From Clostridia bacterium (GTDB lineage Bacteria; Bacillota; Clostridia; Christensenellales; Aristaeellaceae): 64,000 nt of DNA. The notes under the pieces were generated by a model that searched no databases, had not been told where the DNA came from, and saw only the letters and a list, made by a program, of their open reading frames with translations. The position numbers were made by a program, and so were the translations under genes. Positions 33,218 through 39,579 of this stretch are shown one piece after another; within the stretch, counting starts at the first letter, position 1; the number at the start of each line of letters is the position of its first letter. The stretch covers positions 1-64,000 of the forward strand of contig JAFSKN010000065.1 of assembly GCA_017448975.1 (NCBI GenBank), written 5' to 3'.

Positions 33218-33616
33218 TTACTCTTCGTCTTCCTCGTCTTCGTCCTCGGCTTCTTCCTCGCCCATTTCCTCCAGGGACAGATCGTTTTCGATCTCGTCGT
33301 ACTCCCGGGGCGGGATATCCTCGTCGATTTCGGGGATGATTTCATCCATGGCGCTGACAGGATCGATGCTCAGGCTGGCTTCATCCACCCGAACTTCGTT
33401 TTCTTCTTCCTCGCGCTCCTGGTTGGCGTTCATTTCCTTCAGGCAGAACAGGCACACGTCCTTGCCGGGCAGGGCCGGGGCTTCGTTGCAAATGGTGCAC
33501 AGCTCGATTTCCTCGCTCTGGCTTTCGCCTTTCATTTCCCGCTTGCAAATTTTGCAGTATCCTTCTTCCGGGGCGATATAGTTCAGTTCGCACCGGGGGC
33601 ATTTGATCAACCGCAT
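33218..33616 (-). CDS. Zinc-ribbon protein with acidic tail
   Basis: A 132-residue protein with three pairs of CxxC knuckles in its first 65 residues (CPRC, CKIC, CTIC, CLFC), consistent with one or two zinc ribbons. From about residue 66 it is almost all Glu and Asp, ending in EEEAEDEDEEDEE. It is cotranscribed with the phosphoesterase. Acidic-tailed zinc-ribbon proteins may bind RNA polymerase or ribosomes, but no function can be assigned from sequence. Confidence 0.8.
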   Translation of the reverse strand: MRLIKCPRCELNYIAPEEGYCKICKREMKGESQSEEIELCTICNEAPALPGKDVCLFCLKEMNANQEREEEENEVRVDEASLSIDPVSAMDEIIPEIDEDIPPREYDEIENDLSLEEMGEEEAEDEDEEDEE

Positions 33617-33637
33617 CGAACGTCTTCCTTCCTCTCA

Positions 33638-33784
33638 TTTGGATGCCTGCCGCTTTTCCATTCGGAAGCGGCAGGACGCGCCACGGCTCCGCCCGTGCGC
33701 TCATCCTTATCTTTTTGGATGCCTGCCGCTTTTCCATTCGGAAGCGGCAGGACGCGCCACGGCTCCGCCCGTGCGCTCATCCTT
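33638..33784. repeat. Tandem duplication of a 71-bp double-hairpin unit
   Basis: Bases 33638-33708 are repeated at 33714-33784. Each unit starts TTTGGATGCC, contains the stem CCTGCCGCTT/AAGCGGCAGG with loop about TTCCATTCGG, and a second stem GCGCCACGG/CCCGTGCGC. No plausible coding sequence covers it. It lies just upstream of the zinc-ribbon gene (minus) and before the CAP protein gene (plus), so it could be part of either leader. Confidence 0.85.
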
Positions 33785-33896
33785 TCCTATCTTGCCATAG
33801 ATTCCCATGGCAACCGGATGGCAAATGAATTGCATATCATGGCATTTTAGATTACGATTTCCATGCGGATCAAATCATTACAAAGGAGGATCACAC

Positions 33897-34547
33897 ATGA
33901 AACGGTCTTGCCTGTATCTTTTAGCGCTCCTGACGCTGTTTCTCGGCGCGGCCCTGGCGGAAGGCGATTGCCCGCTGGACTGCCCCAATTGCCGGAGTGA
34001 AAAGGACTGCTTTACCTGCTCCTGCTGTGCGGTCCTGTTTCAGACCGCGCGCCCGGCGGCGACGGTGAAGCCCGCCGCCACAGCGAAGACAACTCCCGCG
34101 CCGCAGGCTTCCACGCCCAATGTACCAAATTCTTCCCCAAGCACGGGTGATTATACTACATTATCCGCCACAGTGCAAGAGCAAAAGATGCTGAATTTGC
34201 TGAATCAGGATCGGGCCCGGAACGGCCTTTCCGCCCTGCCCCTGGACAGCGAATTATCCGCCATCGCCCGGGCAAAAGCCCAGGAAATGATGGAGAAGGG
34301 CTACTTTTCCCACGAATCCCCCACCTGGGGCAAGGCCGCATCCATGCTCACCGCCTTCGGCTACGCCTATAATGGCGTTGGAGAAAACATCGCCCATCAC
34401 GCCACCGTGGAAAAAGCCGAGGCCGCTTTCCTGAGCAGCTCCGCCCATCGGATCATCATGATGGGCAGCCAATGGAAAAAGGTGGGCATCGGCGTCTGCA
34501 CGGATAAAAACGGCTATGTGTACGTGACAGAGCTGTTCGTTCGCTGA
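33897..34547 (+). CDS. Secreted CAP/SCP-domain protein (YkwD-like) with cysteine-rich linker
   Basis: A 216-residue exported protein. Signal peptide MKRSCLYLLALLTLFLGAALA, then a cysteine-rich stretch (CPLDCPNCRSEKDCFTCSCC, seven cysteines), a Thr/Pro/Ala-rich linker, and a CAP domain from about 95 (LLNQDRARNGLSALPLD, YFSHESPTWG, GENIAHH, SSAHRIIMMG). The CAP residues His and Glu (SHES, GENI, HR) are present. AAGGAGGATC precedes ATG 33897, so earlier in-frame starts are dropped. YkwD-like proteins are extracytoplasmic; their role in Firmicutes is unsettled. Confidence 0.88.
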   Translation: MKRSCLYLLALLTLFLGAALAEGDCPLDCPNCRSEKDCFTCSCCAVLFQTARPAATVKPAATAKTTPAPQASTPNVPNSSPSTGDYTTLSATVQEQKMLNLLNQDRARNGLSALPLDSELSAIARAKAQEMMEKGYFSHESPTWGKAASMLTAFGYAYNGVGENIAHHATVEKAEAAFLSSSAHRIIMMGSQWKKVGIGVCTDKNGYVYVTELFVR

Positions 34548-34570
34548 ATACGGAAGACGATCCGCAAAAG

Positions 34571-34609
34571 CACGGGGGAGAAGGCAATTTTGAAACCTTC
34601 TCCCCCGTG
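34571..34609. terminator. Bidirectional terminator between CAP gene and small ORF
   Basis: A perfect 14-bp stem (CACGGGGGAGAAGG at 34571-34584 with CCTTCTCCCCCGTG at 34596-34609) with an 11-base loop; TTT follows on one side, CTTTTGC on the other strand. Confidence 0.8.
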
Positions 34610-34611
34610 TT

Positions 34612-34872
34612 TCAGCGCTTCCACACCTGATGCAGCGCCGCCCTTTTCCGCCCGCCCTGAGACGCGGGGAGGGCCCGGCGCGTTTGCGCGGCAGGCTGAT
34701 CCTGGCTTCCGGCGGTCCGGGGCACGCCAAGCCGCATCTCCCCCATCCGCTGTCCCGCCCGCAATACGGTTTTCAGCGCAGCGCCCTGGGCCCTGTGCCG
34801 GGGCAGAGCGGTAAGCAGCGCCGCCTCCTCCGTTTTCAGCGCCGGGCTTTGGGCGTCTTTCCACAAAGACAT
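34612..34872 (-). CDS. Small basic hypothetical protein
   Basis: An 86-residue open frame starting MSLWKDAQSPALKTEEAA, with AGGTGG 6-11 bases upstream of ATG 34872 and its stop two bases from the hairpin at 34571-34609. It is Arg, Ala and Gln rich and has no recognised domain. Another frame runs longer but crosses the terminator. The ribosome site and the convergent terminator are in favour of a gene; composition and lack of family are against. Confidence 0.4.
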   Translation of the reverse strand: MSLWKDAQSPALKTEEAALLTALPRHRAQGAALKTVLRAGQRMGEMRLGVPRTAGSQDQPAAQTRRALPASQGGRKRAALHQVWKR

Positions 34873-34953
34873 GGCATCCACCTCGCTTTTGACGGTTTTG
34901 CCACATCCTATGCGCGCCCTTCCCCTTCGGTGCAGGGAAGAGCCGAGAATAAA

Positions 34954-35072
34954 GAGTTGAGATTGGAGCGTTGAGAGTTGAGATAGTATTTGGCTCTGAA
35001 TGCCGCTATGCTGCTTGTTTTTCTCACAACACAATATAAATCTCAGCTCTCAACTCTTAACTCTCAACTCTC
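34954..35072. repeat. Heptamer inverted-repeat element, copy E
   Basis: Upstream of the small ORF and after the GNAT gene. Left arm 34954-34983: GAGTTGA, GATTGGA, GCGTTGA, GAGTTGA, GA. Right arm 35041-35072: TCTCAGC, TCTCAAC, TCTTAAC, TCTCAAC, TCTC. The middle is 57 bases, ending CAATATAAA. The right arm ends seven bases from the GNAT stop codon. It shows that the element is not confined to the dcw cluster. Confidence 0.9.
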
Positions 35073-35079
35073 TCCCGGC

Positions 35080-36207
35080 TTATTCCGGACAGACTTCGGT
35101 CAAGCTTTTTTCGTACTGCCGGTACACCCGATACAGGTGGGACGCCAGCTTTTCCGTATTGGCGATGGAGGAAATACTGGTCTCGTCCACCGTGGAGCCC
35201 TCCACCCACTGAATGCCCAAGGATTTCGCTCCCAAATAGGCTTCGTAAAACATGGCGGTGTTCACGCCCTTATGCTGGTATTCCGGCACCACGAACTGCA
35301 TGCTGCACCGTGCCCCGTGGATCCTGTTCTTGCCCAGCACGTAATGCAGCCACCCGAAAGGCAGCACCCGGCCCTTCATTTTTTTCAGCACCTGGTTATA
35401 ATCAGGGAAAGCGATCACCAGGCCGATGGGGCGCTTATCGGCATAAGCCATTACGGTCATTTCCGGGCGATAAAACCGGCTCAGGCGCTTTGCCTCCCGG
35501 CTCAAATCGCCGTAGGTGGGCACGTTCCATTCCCATTCCGGCGGAAACGCTTCCCGGATGATGCGGTTCACGTTACGCAGCAGCTTTTCTTCCCCCTCCG
35601 GGGTCCACTGCACATGCTCCACCCGGAACCCGAAGCGCTTTTTCGCCCGGGGCACAATTTCCTCCAGGGCGTGCTGGTCGAATTCGTCCATGCGCATGAA
35701 ATACGCCAAATGATCCCGGTGCTTTTTGAACCCGCACTTTTCAAAATAATCGCCGTAGTAGGAGGGATTGTAGGGATTGAACAGCACCGGCGGTCCGTCG
35801 AAGCCCTGCACCAGCAGCCCCTTGCTGAAATCACCGACTGCCAGGGAGGACGGCCCGATCACGTTTTCCATGCCTTCTTCCCGCAGATAGGCGCACGCCG
35901 CGTCCAGCGCCGTGCGGGCGTAGTCCGGCCGCTGGGCGCACTCGAACAGGGAAATAAACCCGTCTTTGCGGTTCAGCCGCTCGTTCAGCCGCTCGTCAAT
36001 ACCCGCCATCACGCGGGCCACCGGCTTTTCTCCGTCGTACACCAGGAAAAAGCGCCGGGGATTGTCGCGGTTTTTGCACAGGGAACGCAATTGATCCCCG
36101 ATCAGCGGCGGCACCCAGTTGGGATCGTCCTTGTATAATTGGAACGGAAGCATCACAAAAGGCCGCAGGGCGGCGCGGTTCTGCTCCAAAATCTCTACCC
36201 GGATCAT
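35080..36207 (-). CDS. GNAT-family N-acetyltransferase-like protein
   Basis: A 375-residue protein with a tandem GNAT-type layout. The first half contains VARVMAGIDERLNE and the second MTVMAYADKRPIGLVIAFPDYN followed by VVPEYQHKGVNTAMFYEAY, which matches the V..xQ/RxxG acetyl-CoA loop. Large, uncharacterised proteins of this kind are widespread in bacteria. The acceptor is unknown. It has a perfect consensus promoter of its own, and its stop is followed by heptamer element E. Confidence 0.75.
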   Translation of the reverse strand: MIRVEILEQNRAALRPFVMLPFQLYKDDPNWVPPLIGDQLRSLCKNRDNPRRFFLVYDGEKPVARVMAGIDERLNERLNRKDGFISLFECAQRPDYARTALDAACAYLREEGMENVIGPSSLAVGDFSKGLLVQGFDGPPVLFNPYNPSYYGDYFEKCGFKKHRDHLAYFMRMDEFDQHALEEIVPRAKKRFGFRVEHVQWTPEGEEKLLRNVNRIIREAFPPEWEWNVPTYGDLSREAKRLSRFYRPEMTVMAYADKRPIGLVIAFPDYNQVLKKMKGRVLPFGWLHYVLGKNRIHGARCSMQFVVPEYQHKGVNTAMFYEAYLGAKSLGIQWVEGSTVDETSISSIANTEKLASHLYRVYRQYEKSLTEVCPE

Positions 36208-36245
36208 GTGTTCACCCTCTTTTGGTGATTTTTTTCTTCATATGG

Positions 36246-36274
36246 ATTATAGCATCTGCGAGCCCGTTTGTCAA
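36246..36274 (-). promoter_or_regulatory. Consensus promoter of the GNAT gene
   Basis: Minus strand TTGACA (36274-36269), 17-base spacer, TATAAT (36251-36246): both boxes perfect. The -35 box overlaps the tatD stop codon; the ATG is 38 bases downstream. Confidence 0.88.
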
Positions 36275-37062
36275 AGCGCGCTTCCGGATTGCTCCAAGGG
36301 GATGCCGTACAGCACGCAGGCGTTGTTCCAGGTGATTTCCGCCATGTCCTCCTCCGGGATTTCCCGAAGTTCCGCCAGCTTCCGCAGGGTATACTGCACG
36401 TTGGCCGGTTCATTCCGGCGGCCCCGAACCGGTTCGGGGGCCAGATAGGGGCTGTCCGTTTCCACCAGCAGCCGGTCCAGGGGCACTTCACGGGCAGCCG
36501 CCTGCAAATGCGGCGCTTTTTTGAACGTCAGCGGTCCGGCGAAGGAAATATAAAAGCCCATTTTCACGTATTCCCTTGCGATTTCCGGGCTGCCGGAAAA
36601 ACAATGGATGACCCCTTCGGGCAGGCGCTTCCTGCTCCGAAAAAAATCCACCATATCCCCATGGGCGTCCCGGATATGGAAAATGACAGGCTTATCCAAT
36701 TTCACCGCCAAATCCACCTGTTCCTCCAAAACCCGCATCTGCACATCCCGGGGCGACAGATCGTAATAGTAATCCAGGCCGATTTCCCCCAGGGCCCTGA
36801 CCCGGGGATGGGCCAGCATTTCCGTGAGCCTGTCCAGATAATCCGGGGGCGCGTCCTTAGCCTCGTGGGGGTGCACCCCGGCGGCGGCATATACGCCGGG
36901 AAGCGTTTCCGCCAGCGCCATGCACCGGCGGGAGGAATCCAAATCGCTGCCCACGCACACACAGCGCGTGACCCGCGCCTCCATCATGCGGCGGTAGGCT
37001 TCCTCCCGGTCCAAATCAAATTTCTCGTCGTCCAAATGGCAATGGGTGTCGAATATACGCAT
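36271..37062 (-). CDS. TatD-family metal-dependent deoxyribonuclease/hydrolase
   Basis: A 263-residue TIM-barrel hydrolase. The metal-binding HxH is in IFDTHCHLDDEKF at the start, followed by the conserved GxHPHEA (AAGVHPHEAKD), EIGLDYYYD, HIRDAHGD, HCFSG and VETDSPYLAPEP. ATG 37062 is preferred; a GTG four codons earlier overlaps the GGAG ribosome site. It is separated from divIVA by a terminator. TatD proteins take part in DNA repair or quality control; the YabD/YcfH branch sits near metG in Bacillus, not here. Confidence 0.94.
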   Translation of the reverse strand: MRIFDTHCHLDDEKFDLDREEAYRRMMEARVTRCVCVGSDLDSSRRCMALAETLPGVYAAAGVHPHEAKDAPPDYLDRLTEMLAHPRVRALGEIGLDYYYDLSPRDVQMRVLEEQVDLAVKLDKPVIFHIRDAHGDMVDFFRSRKRLPEGVIHCFSGSPEIAREYVKMGFYISFAGPLTFKKAPHLQAAAREVPLDRLLVETDSPYLAPEPVRGRRNEPANVQYTLRKLAELREIPEEDMAEITWNNACVLYGIPLEQSGSAL

Positions 37063-37077
37063 AGCACTCTCCACTCT

Positions 37078-37109
37078 GAAAAAAATCCCCGGCAGTATCC
37101 GCCGGGGAA
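37078..37109 (-). terminator. Terminator after divIVA
   Basis: Minus strand CCCCGGC and GCCGGGG pair around GGATACT, followed by ATTTTTTT. Confidence 0.88.
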
Positions 37110-37126
37110 TCGCGCCGAAAACGGAA

Positions 37127-37669
37127 TTACTCGAACAGAGCCGTTTCCGATTTCAGGATATGCTGCTGTTCCTCGATCAGGCGAAGGAAACGTTCACGGT
37201 AATCCTTCGCGGTCTGGCGCAGCATTTCCACTTCCTGCTGCAGATCATTCTTTTCATTCTCCAGATCATCCAGGCCAAGGGACGCCCGATTGTTGGCCCC
37301 GTTCAGGATCTCTTCGGCCTTGGCTTTGGCCTCGGCAATCGTTTCGTCATACACCTTTTGCGCCTGGGCCAGCAAACGCTGGGCCGCTTCGCCCGTTTCT
37401 TCACGGGTCTTGACCGCTTCCGCTGCCAGCGGGGCGGGGGCGGGCGTCGGAATGGAGGCAGGCGGGGGCACCGGGGCGGGCACCGCGGAGGAAACGTAAG
37501 TGTTGCGGGAGGATTGGTTCAGCCGCTGGGTCAGGGCGGTGATTTCGTCCTGCATGACCACCATTTCATCGCAGATTTCATCCAGGAACTCGTCCACCTC
37601 TACGGGATCGTACCCGCGCATTTTGGTTTTGAACTCCTTCTCTTCGATCATCGCAACAGTAATCGACAT
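37127..37669 (-). CDS. divIVA: DivIVA-like polar/septal coiled-coil protein
   Basis: A 180-residue cytoplasmic protein that senses curved membrane at septa and poles. The N-terminal DivIVA domain is clear (IEEKEFKTKMRGYDPVEVDEFLDEI), followed by a first coiled coil, a Pro/Ala linker (about 70-95, PAPVPPPASIPTPAPAPLA) and a second coiled coil (about 95-175). ATG 37669 follows AAAGGAGATTG; the longer frame upstream has no DivIVA similarity. It follows sepF, as in the ylm-divIVA cluster of Bacillus, though ylmG and ylmH are missing. Confidence 0.94.
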   Translation of the reverse strand: MSITVAMIEEKEFKTKMRGYDPVEVDEFLDEICDEMVVMQDEITALTQRLNQSSRNTYVSSAVPAPVPPPASIPTPAPAPLAAEAVKTREETGEAAQRLLAQAQKVYDETIAEAKAKAEEILNGANNRASLGLDDLENEKNDLQQEVEMLRQTAKDYRERFLRLIEEQQHILKSETALFE

Positions 37670-37809
37670 GTTCAATCTCCTTTCTGTGTGGCGTATTAAG
37701 CGTTGGTTCAGAAGAATATTTCTAAGATCATACGCATGGGATAACAAATTGCCGCCGCGGCCAGCGGCTCCACATTGATATTGAACCGCTTTTCAGGCAG
37801 GCAGGAAGA

Positions 37810-38874
37810 TCATTGATCCCCGGCGGCCTGCATATCGTCCGGCGCGTAGCCATAGCCCGCCGGCTGCGCGGAAAATGCCGGGGGCTGCGCCATCTGAGGC
37901 GCGGGCCGCTGATAGAAGTTCTGGCGGGCTTCCTCCGGAGCGGCCGCCCGCTGGGTGAATGCCTGTCCTCCGGCGTAGGGCTGCTGGGGCTGCGGCTGGC
38001 CGGGCTGAGCGGCTTGCTGCTGAGGCGCATAGGTCACCCGCTGGCCCATGAAGCCGGGCTGATAGTTCCGGGCCTGGGGCCGGGCGGGCGCGCTGTTCAT
38101 GGTATTGGTGGCCTGATCGGCAAACACGGCCATGGTCTGGGGCGCCAGCAGATACACGCCATGGCGCGATACCTTGGTAATGGTAGCGGTGAGGGAATAG
38201 CAGGCGCCGCTTAAGGTATCTACCAGACGGCGCATTTCGGACGGTTCGGCGATGTTTTCCATCACGATCACCACGGCGTCCCCATTGCGCAGCAGCGTGA
38301 TCGCGCTGCGGCAGTCTCCCATGCCGCGGGCGTTGATCACGCGGGCGGACATCAGACTGGCTGTCTGCTGGGCCGCCTCTTGGACGGACGCTTCGGCGCT
38401 CTGATCAGGCTGGACAGGCTGGCGGCCCATACTCTGCTGGTACGAACCGAAATCCACCACGTTTTCCTGCTGCCTCCCCGCGTGCATCTGCATCCGGCGC
38501 GCGCGGCCCTGGGCAGACTGGCTCTGGGGCTGCTGCTGGTAGGGCTGCTGGTACGCGCCCTGCTGCTGATAGGACTGCTGGTACGCGCCCTGCTGCTGAT
38601 AGGACTGCTGATACGCGCCCTGCTGCTGGTAGGGCTGCTGGTACGCGCCCTGCTGCTGGTAAGGCTGCTGGTACGCGCCCTGCTGCTGGTAAGGCTGCTG
38701 GTACGCGTTCTGCTGCTGATAGCCCGCTTCCTGTTGGGAATACGCCTGATTCTGCGCATCCTGATACGTTTCCTTTGTCCGCGTTGGCGGGGCCTGGCGT
38801 CCGCTGTAAAAGAAATTGTTATACGCCGTCTTGACCGAGTTTTTCAGGTTGCCGAAGAGATCCCCCACTGCCAT
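37810..38874 (-). CDS. sepF: SepF with six decapeptide repeats in a Gln/Tyr-rich linker
   Basis: A Z-ring membrane anchor of 354 residues, more than twice the usual length of about 150. The N-terminal stretch MAVGDLFGNLKNSVKTAYN may be the membrane helix. Residues 40-170 are a Gln/Tyr-rich linker with six copies of (G/N)AYQQ(P/S)YQQQ at 56-115. The SepF domain (ARVINARGMGDCRSAITLL to GVYLLAPQT) covers about 177-248. A second Gln/Pro/Tyr-rich tail follows to 354. It sits between yggS and divIVA, the typical place. Assembly over the 30-bp repeats may have miscounted copies. Confidence 0.93.
   Translation of the reverse strand: MAVGDLFGNLKNSVKTAYNNFFYSGRQAPPTRTKETYQDAQNQAYSQQEAGYQQQNAYQQPYQQQGAYQQPYQQQGAYQQPYQQQGAYQQSYQQQGAYQQSYQQQGAYQQPYQQQPQSQSAQGRARRMQMHAGRQQENVVDFGSYQQSMGRQPVQPDQSAEASVQEAAQQTASLMSARVINARGMGDCRSAITLLRNGDAVVIVMENIAEPSEMRRLVDTLSGACYSLTATITKVSRHGVYLLAPQTMAVFADQATNTMNSAPARPQARNYQPGFMGQRVTYAPQQQAAQPGQPQPQQPYAGGQAFTQRAAAPEEARQNFYQRPAPQMAQPPAFSAQPAGYGYAPDDMQAAGDQ
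38530..38709. repeat. Six-copy 30-bp tandem repeat inside sepF
   Basis: Six 30-base units encode (G/N)AYQQ(P/S)YQQQ on the minus strand. Units differ only at a few third positions and at the Pro/Ser codon, which suggests recent expansion or conversion. Copy number may vary between strains by slippage without breaking the frame. Confidence 0.92.
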
Positions 38875-38895
38875 TTGCGTTATTCCTCCCGTGTT

Positions 38896-39564
38896 TTATC
38901 GAAACAGAGCCGAGCCCACGCGCACCATTGTAGCGCCATGGCGGGCAGCCAGATCGTAATCCTGGCTCATGCCCATGGAAAGCTCCGTCATATCCGTTCC
39001 CTGCATGTTTTCCTGCCGGCACCAGTCCAGCAGCGTGCGCATGCGGGCAAAATACCCTTCAATGATTTCCCGTTCCGCCCCCAGCGGCATCATGGTCATC
39101 AGGCCCCGGACATGCAGCCCGGGCAGGCCCGCGCACAGCCGCAGGAAGGGAAACAGGTTTTCTTCCTCAATGCCGCCTTTCTGGGGCTCCCGGGCGATGT
39201 TGACCTGGATCAGCACCGGCATCCGCAGATTCGCCTTCTGGGCCTGCCGGTCGATCTCCCGGGCCAGACTTTCATGGTCCAGAGAATGGATCATGCACAC
39301 GTCGCGGATGATGTACTTTACCTTGTTGGACTGAAGCTGGCCGATGAGGTGGACGGAAAACCGTCCCCCCAGGCCGGGCAGCTTGTCCCGGATGGCCTGC
39401 ACCCGGTTTTCGCCAATATCGGTGACGCCCGCGTTTTCCAGCGGCAAAATCTGCTCCACCGTGGAATACTTGGTCACCGCGATCAGCCGGGGCGGGCGGC
39501 CCCAGGCGGCGCTTTCCCTTGCCAGAGCAGCCCGCACCCGGGCTACTCTTTCCTCCAATGTCAT
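38896..39564 (-). CDS. YggS/PROSC-family pyridoxal phosphate homeostasis protein
   Basis: A 222-residue single-domain PLP-binding TIM barrel (YlmE in Bacillus). The PLP lysine is in LIAVTKYST near residue 32; GENRVQ, HLIGQLQSNKVKYI and LSMGMSQDYDLAARHGATMVRVGSALF complete the family signature. It acts in vitamin B6 balance, not in a known division step, but its location before sepF is conserved across Gram-positives. AAAGGAG precedes ATG 39564. Confidence 0.95.
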   Translation of the reverse strand: MTLEERVARVRAALARESAAWGRPPRLIAVTKYSTVEQILPLENAGVTDIGENRVQAIRDKLPGLGGRFSVHLIGQLQSNKVKYIIRDVCMIHSLDHESLAREIDRQAQKANLRMPVLIQVNIAREPQKGGIEEENLFPFLRLCAGLPGLHVRGLMTMMPLGAEREIIEGYFARMRTLLDWCRQENMQGTDMTELSMGMSQDYDLAARHGATMVRVGSALFR

Positions 39565-39579
39565 GCCCTGCGATCTCCT

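Noticed and set aside
34514..34906. Longer minus-strand frame over the small ORF
   Set aside because: It would run through the 14-bp terminator hairpin into the CAP gene; the 86-codon frame with a ribosome site is preferred.
37728..38030. 100-codon minus-strand frame across the sepF end
   Set aside because: Overlaps the sepF coding end in another frame, Arg/Pro/Ser rich, without a domain.
38530..38709. Regular 30-base repeats that could suggest a CRISPR array
   Set aside because: The repeats are directly adjacent with no unique spacers and encode an in-frame decapeptide in sepF.
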